From assembly GCF_002104995.1 (NCBI RefSeq), contig NW_024468260.1, forward strand, positions 1 through 64,000: DNA of 64,000 nt, read 5' to 3'. Numbering within the stretch: the first letter of the stretch is position 1; the number at the start of each line of letters is the position of its first letter. Shown here in pieces: positions 36,492-48,429 of the stretch. The notes beneath the pieces are model-generated. The model did no database searches and was not told the origin of the DNA. It was given only the letters and a program-made list of their open reading frames with translations. Origin of the DNA: Linderina pennispora. Taxonomy: Eukaryota; Kickxellomycota; Kickxellomycetes; Kickxellales; Kickxellaceae. The translations under genes were made by a program, and so were the position numbers.

Positions 36492-37025
36492 ATGGTCAAG
36501 CTTGTTGAGGTCGAGGAGAACGAGTACGAGTCAGATTCGCAGTACACCACTGATGCTGAGAGCGACAACGAGTCTCTCATTGAGAAGGATCTCTCTGACT
36601 CCGAGTCCGAGTACGATTCGGACTTTGACGGCGAGGACGACGATGTACTTGATGAGTCGTTCCTGGAGCGGCTGGCAGCGCTCAAGGAGATTGTGCCGGC
36701 GCAGCAGCGGCAGGCGATCTCGAGCACAGTCAGCAGCATCTACAGCTGGGGCAACTTTGGCCTGCGGTTGGCAGGCAAGCTGGGGTGGGTTTTCACAAGC
36801 AGTGCGCTGCTGATCGTGTTCCCGCTGGCGCTCGAGTCGGATCGCGAGAAGATGATGCAGCAGTGGGAGGCTGAGCAGGGCAACATGGCCCAGGGCGGTC
36901 AGCAGCACCCGGGTATGGCTGGCGGTATGCCGGGCATGCCAGGCACCGCTCCTGGTATGGCTCCTGGCATGGCTCCTGGCATGGCTCCTGGCATGGCCCC
37001 AGGCATTGCCCCAGGCCAGGCTTAA
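36492..37025 (+). CDS. TOM22: Mitochondrial import receptor subunit Tom22
   Basis: Central receptor and organiser of the TOM complex in the outer mitochondrial membrane. The first ~60 residues are highly acidic (Asp/Glu/Ser), the cytosolic presequence-binding part. The family core ESFLERLAALKEIVPAQQR leads into the single membrane span SWGNFGLRLAGKLGWVFTSSALLIVFPLALE, with the typical Pro in the helix. The intermembrane-space part contains MMQQWEAEQ and then an unusual PGMA repeat (PGMAPGMAPGMAPGMAPG) to the end. 177 aa, single exon, intact. Confidence 0.93.
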   Translation: MVKLVEVEENEYESDSQYTTDAESDNESLIEKDLSDSESEYDSDFDGEDDDVLDESFLERLAALKEIVPAQQRQAISSTVSSIYSWGNFGLRLAGKLGWVFTSSALLIVFPLALESDREKMMQQWEAEQGNMAQGGQQHPGMAGGMPGMPGTAPGMAPGMAPGMAPGMAPGIAPGQA

Positions 37026-37096
37026 TCTGCAGCAGCTTCAGAGTGTATTTTCTTTCTCGAATAGATATGCCAAACAACACGTACTGAAAGACTGGG

Positions 37097-39316
37097 TCAG
37101 CTTGGGTGCTTGTCAGAAATAGCGTTGAGCTGCAAGGCATGTTTCTGTAAGCGATCCCAGGACGGCATATGCTTTGCAATAGGCGCCTTGCGCATTGCGG
37201 GTCGGGACTGCGTGCCAGAAACGGCGCAATAGCCGAGACGGTCCTCGAGCTCCAGCACTGGGCTGATTAACCGGAGCAACGTGCGCGCGCCCAGATCACT
37301 GATCGAGTGCATCTCGTCGATACGCTGGCAGACACAGTCAACAATTACGTCTGCCAGTAAGCCAAGCACTTTGAAATGCGTCACTCGTGACAGATTAGTG
37401 CGGCCAATGTGAGCAATTTGGTTTACTAGCCCGCAGGTGACGGTGAGCTTCGCTTCCAGCGTGTCGTACATGCCAGCGTCGCCCAGTATAGCCTCGTCAA
37501 GCTTGTCGCGCTCCCTCCATGGCCCAAGTGCCTGCATCAGCTGCTCTTTGTACCGGCCCAGCAGCGACTGCAAGCACGACTTGGATAAGACGCGGTATGC
37601 GCCTATGGTATCAATAAATGTGGCTGCGGATTTAACCACCGCAGGCCACTGCTCGCGATACCGAAATCCAAGCGTCGACAGGTGGTGGCAAATATATTCG
37701 CAGTCATTGTGCATGACAAAGGCACGCTTGGGGCTGACTAGCAGTTCGGTCGCCCACTGTCGTGGAATCAGGCACCGATACAGGGCAAACGCATCCCGCA
37801 CCGCATGCAAGTAGAGCACTGCTGTCTTGGCATCGTCCTCGAGGCTCAGCCCGATCGTCTCTCGAGCAAATTCGATCAGCATCTGCGCCTGAACACTGAT
37901 CGAGCAGCGGGGAAACGACAATGAGCCCGAGCCATCATCAGCATCATCGGCACTGACTGCAAAACCCTTGCCTTTGCCTTTGCCTTTGTTTTTGCCATCC
38001 TTTTCGCTCGACTGCTTGCCGCCAGACGTCATTTGACTTAGGACATCTGCCTCTGGACCTGCACCGCCCACAACCACTGTGTTGGTGTCATCAGTAGCCA
38101 ATATACTAGCAACAGTAGTCAGCAAGTCACGCCGGCGCTTGTTGACATAGTTTTGCAGCGATGATCTGACCGACTCTTTGATCACTAGCGCGTCAGGGGT
38201 GATAAGACCGTATTCGAGCCATGTTTCTTCAAGCCTCAGCAGTGGAACCATCGCGCGTGTATCTGCGATGCTGTCCAGGTCAGTAGGGACTAGCGGAATA
38301 AGCAGGAATTCCTCCAGCAAAGGGCACAGCGATGTCCAGAGTTTGGCGCCAAGGTATGCATAGATCTCGGTATGGTCCTCCATTGGGTTGATGTCGTGGA
38401 ATATCTCTTCGCGGATGAATCTCAGCACTGTCTCCCACTTGTCTCTGACCAGCTCACACCGGACCATCAAATCAGTGCCCTGATGTACACTGCTCTCACG
38501 CCTGTCGGATGTGAATGCACCGATATTCATAGTGGCAAACATGCTGACTCTGCTCACCGCTAACGCCTCAGCCGGAGAGCGCAGTAGGGGTACAAACCAG
38601 TGCTCCACCAGCGCGCTAGCCAGCACAGTAACCTTTTCCTTGTCCTGGCCCAGCTGAGTCAGCGCAAAGAGCAGGTCACTGATGGTTATAGGCGTCTCGT
38701 ACGGAACACCATCGTAATTGGCCGTGACGCTGTATGAAACTACAAGCTCGTACACTGACCCAATGCTACGCACAGCATACATCTCCGACATCAGATAATC
38801 CAGCTCGGCTCGCAAGGCGCTTCGCTTCTTGATATACTGTGTCTGCAGTGTGGCAACCGCGCTGTGTTCAATGAACCGCGGACACTCGCCTTCCAGTCCT
38901 TTTAGCAGCTCGCCAACCTCGGCTATCGTACTCGCTGCGACTGCCACTTCACCGTGCATGATCTGCTCGTCCACCTCCTTTAGGTCAGCATGGGTCTTTG
39001 CCAGGCGCATTACCACGTCCAAGCACTGCTCGATGGTAGCAAGCCGCTTCTGGTGGTCAGCATTATCGCCTGCAGCTGCCCGTGCAGTCTCGCACTTGTC
39101 GTTCAGGGTTGCAACCTCGTCCAGAGGGTCTTTCCCGTAAAGCCTGATTGTAAGAAAGTCGCGATGATGGCTGTTGATTGCCTCGTATGTTGATGCCTTA
39201 GCCAACTCGAGCCATGTTTCGAGTAACGACAGCTGCTCCTCAGCTGAATACTTTTCAAAGTCTGCCTCCTCTGCAGCAGTGGCCTCGCGTCTTGAGCGCC
39301 TTGGTCTTTTGCTCAT
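37097..39316 (-). CDS. ZW10: ZW10 family protein (Dsl1/RZZ tethering subunit)
   Basis: A 739-residue helical protein. Animal ZW10 works in the RZZ kinetochore complex and in the NRZ/Dsl1 tether for Golgi-to-ER vesicles; in fungi the tethering role is the likely one. Diagnostic blocks in the C-terminal half: LSFPRCSISVQAQMLIEFAR, LYLHAVRDAFALYRCLIP, MHNDCEYICHHLSTLGF, AATFIDTIGAYRVLS, and MPSWDRLQKHALQL near the end. The N-terminal part is coiled-coil-like (LKEVDEQIMHGEVAVAASTI). A Lys/Gly-rich insertion (GKNKGKGKGKG) lies at about residue 465. The length is close to metazoan ZW10. Intact. Confidence 0.92.
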   Translation of the reverse strand: MSKRPRRSRREATAAEEADFEKYSAEEQLSLLETWLELAKASTYEAINSHHRDFLTIRLYGKDPLDEVATLNDKCETARAAAGDNADHQKRLATIEQCLDVVMRLAKTHADLKEVDEQIMHGEVAVAASTIAEVGELLKGLEGECPRFIEHSAVATLQTQYIKKRSALRAELDYLMSEMYAVRSIGSVYELVVSYSVTANYDGVPYETPITISDLLFALTQLGQDKEKVTVLASALVEHWFVPLLRSPAEALAVSRVSMFATMNIGAFTSDRRESSVHQGTDLMVRCELVRDKWETVLRFIREEIFHDINPMEDHTEIYAYLGAKLWTSLCPLLEEFLLIPLVPTDLDSIADTRAMVPLLRLEETWLEYGLITPDALVIKESVRSSLQNYVNKRRRDLLTTVASILATDDTNTVVVGGAGPEADVLSQMTSGGKQSSEKDGKNKGKGKGKGFAVSADDADDGSGSLSFPRCSISVQAQMLIEFARETIGLSLEDDAKTAVLYLHAVRDAFALYRCLIPRQWATELLVSPKRAFVMHNDCEYICHHLSTLGFRYREQWPAVVKSAATFIDTIGAYRVLSKSCLQSLLGRYKEQLMQALGPWRERDKLDEAILGDAGMYDTLEAKLTVTCGLVNQIAHIGRTNLSRVTHFKVLGLLADVIVDCVCQRIDEMHSISDLGARTLLRLISPVLELEDRLGYCAVSGTQSRPAMRKAPIAKHMPSWDRLQKHALQLNAISDKHPS

Positions 39317-39563
39317 ACCCAGCTACTATTTGCATTCAACGAATAAAGTGGAAGAGTAGAAAGTGCAACTACGCGGAGTGTAAGACGGATTTTAATTGCA
39401 CTGGGCAAATTTAGGCTAGCGCTATATACATCAATCGGAATACTGGCATGTTGTGGTTGGTGGTTGATTTCCATACTAATGTTCTTTCGGAAGAGGCGCT
39501 CATGTTGGACATGCATATGGCCATGCGTGCAGACCAATTTGACATCGTTATATCGGCAGTACC

Positions 39564-40316
39564 ATGGATCAAGACACCATAAAGCAGGAGTGGAACGAGG
39601 AGCAGACCCGGCTGCGGAAGCTGCTTGTCCAGGACGACAGTGCGCTGGATTTCAGCTTCAGTCCAGCGACCAATGAGTTTGGCGGATTAAGATATGTCGG
39701 CGGTGTAGATATCAGCTATCCACGCAACCACCCTGATCGTGCGGCTGCATCCCTGGTGGTCGTTGAGTACCCGTCGCTGCAAGTAGTGTACGAAGCATTC
39801 AAGGAAGTCCAGATTACCGTGCCATACATTGCCGGCTACCTGGCTTTCCGTGAGATGGAGGCATACCGCGAGCTGTTTGCACAGCTCAAGGCCGAGCAAC
39901 CTCAGCTATCCCCGCAGATAGTCTTGGTTGACGGCAACGGGACTTTACACCCGCGCCGGTTTGGTTCTGCCTGCCATTTGGGCGTGGGCCTTGGGATTCC
40001 AACAATTGGTGTGGCCAAGAATTTTCTGCACATTGACGACCTAGATGCCGACGCCCGCTCACTGAAAAGCATGTTTCAGGGCGATCCAAGCCTGACACAA
40101 GTCGAGATGGTCGGGGCCTCGGGCATCTACGGCATGGCAGTTGCGCCGCCTGGCGCTGCGACCAACCCGATATTCGTTTCTGTCGGCCACCGTGTGTCGC
40201 TGGCAACAGCGGTGTGCCTTGTGCGTGCCTGCTCGCTGCACCGGATCCCCGAGCCGATACGCATTGCTGACCTGCACTCGCGCGTAATCTCCCGCCAAAT
40301 CGAAGCTGCGGCCTGA
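39564..40316 (+). CDS. Endonuclease V (inosine-specific nuclease)
   Basis: 250 residues, usual length. Endonuclease V cleaves DNA or RNA near inosine. All signature motifs are present: YVGGVDISYP with the first catalytic Asp, VPYIAGYLAFREMEAY (PYIPG wedge, here PYIAG), LVDGNGTLHPRRFGSACHLG with the second Asp, and GIPTIGVAKNFL. HRVSLATAVCLVR lies near the C-terminus. The Pro-to-Ala change in the wedge is a small deviation from most members. Divergent from ZW10 with about 250 bp between starts. Intact. Confidence 0.96.
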   Translation: MDQDTIKQEWNEEQTRLRKLLVQDDSALDFSFSPATNEFGGLRYVGGVDISYPRNHPDRAAASLVVVEYPSLQVVYEAFKEVQITVPYIAGYLAFREMEAYRELFAQLKAEQPQLSPQIVLVDGNGTLHPRRFGSACHLGVGLGIPTIGVAKNFLHIDDLDADARSLKSMFQGDPSLTQVEMVGASGIYGMAVAPPGAATNPIFVSVGHRVSLATAVCLVRACSLHRIPEPIRIADLHSRVISRQIEAAA

Positions 40317-40656
40317 GCCATATTCTGCCACAGCCTTTCTAAACCCCTCGCCACCAATATGCAAAAAAATAAAAATAAAAAATACACAGCCACTGATGTG
40401 CTGAAAGTAAGCGCAATTGTTTTTGCGTTACACGGGCATAAACACCCTGTGAAAGTGCGCTGCGCGGCAAAAAGATATTTTGTGCCAAGCGCCGTTGGCG
40501 GCAGTGCTTCTATCCCACGGTACACAATGCGCAACAGACTAGGGAAGTGAGCGGCAGCGCCTTCATATCTGCGCCTGGCTCTCAAACCAAGCTGCTGTCT
40601 TCTTCTCTCCCTTCTCTATCTCACTGTCTCCCAACACTGCACAATTATCGGATACA
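40317..40656. other. Intergenic, promoter of the 4CL-like gene
   Basis: 340 bp. A/T-rich after the endonuclease V stop (AAAAATAAAAATAAAAAATA at 40365), then pyrimidine-rich (TTCTTCTCTCCCTTCTCTAT at 40600) directly before the ATG. No other feature seen. Confidence 0.4.
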
Positions 40657-42497
40657 ATGGTTCTCGTTTCTTTGCTCGACCGTATCGATATTCCGGAGAC
40701 AAACGTTGCTAATTATGTTCTGGACAACTGCGAGCGCATCGGTGGCCCCGACCACACGGTTTTCTTGGACTCGGCTACCGGATACGCGCTGACAGCTGCA
40801 GAACTCCGCTCGTATGTGCGCCGACTGGCAGCCGGGCTGCGCCAACATTTCGGCATCAAGCGTGGAGACGTGGTTGCAATCTTTGCGAGCAACAGCGTAA
40901 GTGTCCGTAGGATGGCTGGGTGATGTGCATGGAGCCAGTATTGGCGGAGGGGAGCGCAATACTCACATCGATTCCCTATTTGCATGGGTGCTAGGTCAAC
41001 TTTCCTATTGTTGTCTACGGTGTTGTCGCTTCAGGTACGTACATCAGCACCAGCTCTGCCAATTGCAGCACGCAATATAGAGCTGCATATATCTAAATTG
41101 CTGCCCCTTGTTTAGGCGCAACGTGCACTACAGTGAACCCGACATATACTCCGCGGGAGCTCGAGCACCAGCTGACAGATTCGCAAGCCACAATGATTGT
41201 GGTGGGAGGTGGCCTGCTTGACACGGCTCTGGAGGCGTTTTCCCACATGGACGACAGCGCCAAGCCCAAGCACATTCTGCACATGGACGAGGCACGCACT
41301 GGCAAGGAGGACTCGATTTTCTCAGCAATGGCTGATGAGACCGCTGGCCCTGTGGACGATGGCCTGCAGCCAAGCGACTACAGCACTACACCAGCATACA
41401 TTTGCTACTCGAGCGGCACAACGGGCCTGCCCAAGGGGGTCCTGCTGTCGCACCGCAATATGGTTGCCAATGCAATGCAGATCCAGCGGGTCAAGGAGCT
41501 GGACCTGGAGCGGAGCCAGGGCAGCCGCCACGAGATATTCCTCGGGCTGGCACCCTTCTGCCATGCGTATGGGCTATCGTATGTGTTGCACAGCTCGGTG
41601 GCTCTGGGCGGTACCATCGTCATCATGTCGCGGTACTCGTTCGACGGGTTCCTGAAGGCCATCGAGACGCACCGCATCACATTTGCGTACCTTGTTCCGC
41701 CGCTGGTGTGCGCGCTGTCCAAGGACCCACGCGTGGACGACTATAACGTGTCGTCAATGCACACGGTCCTGTCGGGCGGCGCGACTCTGAGCCCGACGCT
41801 TATTGAGGCGACACAGAAGCGCCTGCCGCATGTGCGGGTGATCCAGGGCTACGGCATGACGGAGATGAGCCCGGCCATCACAATGCTGGCGACTTCCCAC
41901 AATGAGCCGGCGTCGATTGGCATTTTGATGGCCAACTGCGAGGCCAAGGTGGTTGACCACGACAACAACGAGGTCGCTGCGCCAGGCGAGCCCGGCGAGC
42001 TGTGCTTCCGCGGACCCAACATCATGGTTGGGTATCTGAACAACCGGCGCGCTACTGAGGACATCTTTGACAGCGACGGGTTCCTGCACACGGGCGATAT
42101 TGGGTACGTCGACAGCAAGGGCTTCTTTTTCATCACTGACCGCAAGAAGGAGATTATCAAATTCAAGGGCTTCCAGATCAGCCCGTCCGAGCTCGAGAGC
42201 ATTCTGGCCGAGCACCCAGATATCGCTGACGCAGCGGTCATGCCGGTGTATGATGACAGCCAGGCAACGGAGGTGCCCAGGGGCTTTTTCGTCATGAAGG
42301 ACAGCGGCAACAACGACCAGGAGCGGGCCAAGGCAGTGGTCGAGTGGCTGCATGAGCGGGTTGCTGGGTTCAAGCGGCTGCGCGGCGGGTTTGTGATTAT
42401 CGACCACATCCCACGCAGCCCGGCCGGCAAGATCATCCGCAAGTCGCTCCGCGAGATCCAGCATGTCAACCTTGGCAAGGCAACAGTTGCGGCCTAG
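40657..42497 (+). CDS. 4-coumarate-CoA ligase-like acyl-CoA synthetase (three exons)
   Basis: An AMP-forming ligase that activates a carboxylic acid to its CoA thioester. Exons are 40657-40896, 40995-41034 and 41116-42497. The introns have GTAAGT...CTAG and GTACGT...TTTAG borders. The tiny 40-nt middle exon restores the family segment ASNSVNFPIVVYGVVASGAT, followed by CTTVNPTYTPRELEHQL. Later motifs: YSSGTTGLPKGVLLSHRN (AMP binding), QGYGMTEMSPAITML, HTGDIGYVDSKGFFFITDR, KEIIKFKGFQISPSELE and the catalytic Lys loop SPAGKIIRKSL. No C-terminal SKL-type signal, so a peroxisomal location is not indicated. The true substrate is unknown; fungal relatives use fatty or aromatic acids. Confidence 0.93.
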
Positions 42498-42612
42498 AGC
42501 CACCATTACATACAATACATGCATTGCATTGAACCCTTAGAGACTACTCGAGTTTTGGACGCCTGTGTGCCTGTGTGCCTGTGTGTTCCAAGTTCATGTT
42601 TGGGGCGGTGTT

Positions 42613-43533
42613 TTACAAGAAGTAGTCGGGTGCTGGCTTCTTGGCCGGAATGCCCCGCGCTTCCTGCGGGGCAGCATCAAAGATCTTGTAGTCCTGCTTG
42701 AGGTTCTCGTCAAACTCCAGGATGGCGGCGACGTTGCCACACCGGTAGCAGTAGTTGGGGGCGCTCCATACAGTGACACAAGTCTCGTCAAACATCTTCT
42801 TGTAGCCCTCCATGACCAGCTGGTGTGCGCGGGCAATCATGCTCAAGTGGTTTGTGTGCAGGAACGAGCGCACGACGTCCCCACCAAACAGGTAGCCAGC
42901 GCCGCGCGGGCTCAGGCCCCACCCGGAGATGTCCTCGGGATCCGACCACAGCAGATCACACATGGCGCCCTCGTGCGGCACCTCCTGCTTGCGGTCGATG
43001 GTGCGGATCTGGTCGACGGTGTTGATGACCGGCGACAGCCCGCCATGCACGCATAGCACGCGGTCGTCGATGATGGCCACCAGGCTCATGTAGTCGAAAA
43101 CCTCGCAGCAGTTGCGCCAGACATTGGCCGACCCGTACTTGCGCATGCACTCGTCGTAGAAGCCATACACCTGTGTGATCTGCCGGCTCTCATGGTTGCC
43201 GCGCAGCAGCGAGATTCGGTCGGGGTACCGCACCTTCAGTGCCAGCAGCAGCAGAAACGTCTCGACACTGTAGAACCCGCGGTCGACAAAGTCGCCCATG
43301 AACAGGTAATTTGTGTCCGGACACTCGCCTCCCACTTTGAACAGCTCCTGCAGGTCGTAGAATTGCCCGTGGATGTCGCCGCAGATAGTCACGGGCGCGT
43401 CGACCCGCTGGACGTTGCTCTCCTCGATAAATATCTCGCGCGCCTTGTTGCACAGCTCTTTGACCTCGTTCTCTGTAATGATTTCGCAGCGCCGCAGCTG
43501 CTCGATTTGTCTGTCAAGGTCGCTCTGCACCAT
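42613..43533 (-). CDS. Serine/threonine protein phosphatase PP4 catalytic subunit
   Basis: 306 residues (Pph3/PPP4C). Metal-binding motifs GDIHGQ, GDFVDRG and RGNHES are all present, as are [11 protein letters not shown] and the carboxyl-terminal DYFL used for methylation. The N-terminus [14 protein letters not shown] and the segment [12 protein letters not shown] favour PP4 over PP2A or PP6. PP4 acts in DNA-damage recovery and chromosome maintenance. The open frame extends far upstream but only from 43533 is it protein-like. Convergent with the 4CL-like gene; the phosphoglucomutase gene lies upstream on the same strand. Intact. Confidence 0.96.
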   Translation of the reverse strand: MVQSDLDRQIEQLRRCEIITENEVKELCNKAREIFIEESNVQRVDAPVTICGDIHGQFYDLQELFKVGGECPDTNYLFMGDFVDRGFYSVETFLLLLALKVRYPDRISLLRGNHESRQITQVYGFYDECMRKYGSANVWRNCCEVFDYMSLVAIIDDRVLCVHGGLSPVINTVDQIRTIDRKQEVPHEGAMCDLLWSDPEDISGWGLSPRGAGYLFGGDVVRSFLHTNHLSMIARAHQLVMEGYKKMFDETCVTVWSAPNYCYRCGNVAAILEFDENLKQDYKIFDAAPQEARGIPAKKPAPDYFL

Positions 43534-43798
43534 CTGTGGGTAAAGGCTAAATGAACCTGATTGCGAGAATGTGTGTGTGGAAATGTAGAAAGAAAAAAGC
43601 GTGGAAGGGCAGAGGCAAGAGAGGCCAGCCAGTAGCAGAAGGCTTTTTTTTTTGCGCGGCCAGCAGGCGCACATAGCAAGGGCCACTCGCGCACCCCAGT
43701 GGACTTTTGTTGGGCTGGGGGAAGAGCCGGTGGCTGCGCTCGGTGCCAAAAAACAAAAACAGAATATGGGTTTCTTTACAGACAGCATAACCGAACAT

Positions 43799-45475
<1,677 letters not shown>

Positions 45476-46274
45476 GGTTTGTAAATAAAAAAGGGATAGA
45501 ATGGCGGAGAACGAATACAAAGGAGAGCTTGAAGAAGAAGAAAAGGAAGAAGAGCCGCTGGCCAGGGGCCTTTTATACCACCGACGCTTTGTTTTCGGTT
45601 AAGCAACTGGCTGTTCACTTCGTCCTCCCCCCCCCCCCAACCCTACAGAGCGCCAGCACCACCGCGCAGCGCTGCCTGGGCGTGAATGGACCTGGGCGGA
45701 TGAGCCCGAAGCTGACTGGCTGCCTCGAAAGCATCCTCCTGCCGAATAGTGACTATTTGTTTCCCCCAAAAGAAAATCGCCGTCCATCAGCAGAATGTAG
45801 GCATGCTGTCCACGGGTGGCGATAACGAGACGCTGGCGGACCACTCTACGACACACCGTGGTTGTGATTGCGCGATAAACCGCCTGGCCTGTTTTTTCTA
45901 CTCAGTGAAGCTGGAATTGGTGGGGAGGGACCATGTTTTGGCGATAGCAGCCCACCGCACGTTGGCCACCAGCCATTTCTGGGCATTGCCGCACGTCGCG
46001 TGTTCAGCCGTCCACTGTTTGCGCATCAACCACCACCACACCAGGCCACGGCGCTACTGCTGCTGACTCGGTGTTTTTCGCGGGCACTAACCAGCCAATT
46101 GCTTACGCATGCCGCAGGTGACCGTTGAGCTCAAACTAAAACAAGCCCAGGCAAATCCTCAGCCTACACCTCCCCGATATCTGGCGATTATGCAGACAAT
46201 CCGCCAACGACTGCTAGCCATCGAGCTCTGATCAGCACATTGCCTAAAAGAACACGAAAAATACGAAGACACGA
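45476..46274. other. 800-bp upstream region of phosphoglucomutase
   Basis: Lies between two minus-strand genes. Contains a run of 10 C at about 45630 and several short ORFs without motif. It serves as promoter for phosphoglucomutase and 3' region of the sorting nexin. Confidence 0.4.
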
Positions 46275-48429
46275 CTACATCGATGGACCGCCGGTCTCGC
46301 TGGACGACGGCGGGTAGCCTGTGTTGCGCAGCGATGTCAGATACGCCTCCCACAGCATCACCACCTCTTCCTGCGTGTCAATCAGCGACGTCAGATATGT
46401 CTCCACGGCGGCCTGGAAGTCGCGGACGCGGTTGAGGTCAAAGCGCACCATCTCCTGCTTCACCAGCTTGGACACGTCATCAAAGGCATTGCGGTCGCCC
46501 TCGGTGCGAATCTCGGCGCGCGCAATCTCGCCCTTGGTCTGGAGCAGGCGCTCGGGCGACGCCCGGCCCTGGTGCTGCACATACCCCTCCAGCACCTTGC
46601 GCCGCTTGATAAGATCAGCCAAGCTGTTCTGCCACCGCGTGTATGCACGGCCACGCGCAGCAAAGGCCATGCGCACAGCACCAATCATGCGGATGTATTC
46701 GTCGGTTGTGAGCTGGAACGCGGCAAAGTCGGCCACGCCCTGGCGGCTCTGCAGCACCTTGAGCTTTTGCTGCAGCGACCCCATGTCGGTCAGGCAGTTC
46801 GACAGCGTCTTGTTCAGCTCCTGCCCAGCCATCTTCAGGTACGCCTCACCCAGCTCGCCATGGGCTATCGACAGCTCGCGGCGCTGGCGCTGCCCGTACT
46901 CCAGCGCCCGCAGCAGCGCCCGCAGCTCCTGCTCTACCGCATCCAGCTCCTGCATGCGTCGCATGAACCACTCGTCCTTCTCCTTGTACTTGGCGCCGCC
47001 CCACCCATCGCCAAACAGCCCACTCCCGCTGCTACTGCTGCCCAGCGACGTGCTGGTTCCGTTGATCTCCGACGCTATCCGCAGCTCTGTGATTGCTCGT
47101 GCCTTGGACGCAAAGTCGTCGGCCTCGAGGAACAGCCGGAACGCGTCATCGCACCACAGAACCGGGTGCTCAGCAATGCGCACCAGACAGCTCTCGAGCC
47201 CCGCCCGCCGCGACTCGACAAACTCGTCCTCGAACCGCCCCATAGACTGCTTCTCCGGGATCGCCGGTACGATGATGCCCGGGTGCCGAGCCGCCAGCTC
47301 CTGCGTCAGCCAGTCAAAGTCCCGATACCGCCGCCGCACGATCATCTCGCTCTCGCGGAACATCGCCGCGCTGCTCTGCGTCTTCACCTTGTACGCTATG
47401 TACGACTTGAGCGAGTCGCTGACCTTGACCGGATCCATTACGTGGATACTGAACCGTGGCATCTGGTCTGCGGGAGTCGGATCGAGCGACTTTCGGCGCT
47501 GGTGCGCTCCCAAGTACACCCGTGACGTCGACGCCCGGTTGCCACCTACTGACCCTGAGCTCAGCCGCTCCGATGATGGCGTGGACGTACGCGATTTGCC
47601 ACCCTCGATCTGCTGTCGCGCGTTTGCTGTCTGCTCTCGTTGCTGAGCCTGCGCCAGCTGTTGCTCGTAGGGATGCGGTGGCGACGATGCTGCTGCAACT
47701 CCTGCACTGTCCGCCGAGCCGCTGGTGTTGTCTACTAATGAGGCCCTCGACTGCGACCGCGTCTGCCGAGTCGCCCCCATATTCCCACGCCGCGCTGCTG
47801 CCTGAGACGGCGGCACATCGAGGCTCGCCCTGCCAGCTGTCGCAGCAGCAGCAGCAGCGCTAGCTGCTGATATGCCACCTGGCTCGCCGCTCTCTGCTGC
47901 CGCTGCTGCACTGGACAACGGGTCAACGAACGGGTCAGACGACGACAACTGCTGCGAATCAAGCATTCTTGGCGACCGCAACCCACGTCTAATCACACCC
48001 ACCCGCCGCGCCGCCTGCACCTGCACTCCATACCCACCCAGCGGCGATGCCCTGGTCGCTAGCTGGTCCTTTGACGTCGGTGTCGTGGGTGGTGCGGTAG
48101 CTGGTGATGCTGTTGGGCTGGTGTCAGTTTCCTCAGCTAGCTCTTTGTGTGCTGCTATTGCCAGTCTTTTCGAGTTCTTGCGACGCCGTATTGCTGGTCT
48201 CCCTAGACGACTCATTTGACGCAACATCTAGCTGCTCAAATTTGTTAGGCAATATGTCCTCTCCCTCGTCGTCTGTCTCGTCCCGCCTAACTGTCTCCAC
48301 ATGTAGCGACCCGCCCACCTCGCCCCAGGGTGAGGTGCCATCGCTGAACGGGTCCATCTCGCCAATGTCCAGGCTGAAAGGCTGCTGTTGGTTCCCAAAC
48401 CCACCGCTAAACAAATCGTCGTCATTCAT
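46275..48429 (-). CDS. PX-BAR sorting nexin, Vps5/SNX1-like (retromer), one frame break
   Basis: Membrane-binding subunit of the retromer coat for endosome-to-Golgi retrieval. The start at 48429 gives MNDDDLFSGGFGNQQQPFSL, a typical acidic/Phe-rich sorting-nexin N-terminus. Near 48165 the frame shifts by one extra base into the long frame (AIAAHKELAEETDT...). A Ser/Ala/Gln-rich linker precedes the PX domain (FSIHVMDPVKVSDSLKSYIA, RRRYRDFDWLTQEL, PAIPEKQSMGRFEDEFVESR). The rest is a long helical BAR domain (DAVEQELRALLRALEYGQRQ, LKVLQSRQGVADFAAFQL, VRFDLNRVRDFQAAVETYL). The domain order and the phosphoinositide-binding RRYRDF fit Vps5; Vps17 or another SNX-BAR protein is the alternative. Confidence 0.87.

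Noticed and set aside
41405-42524. Several ORFs antisense to the 4CL-like exon
   Set aside because: Shadows of a strongly conserved GC-rich exon; no recognisable domains.
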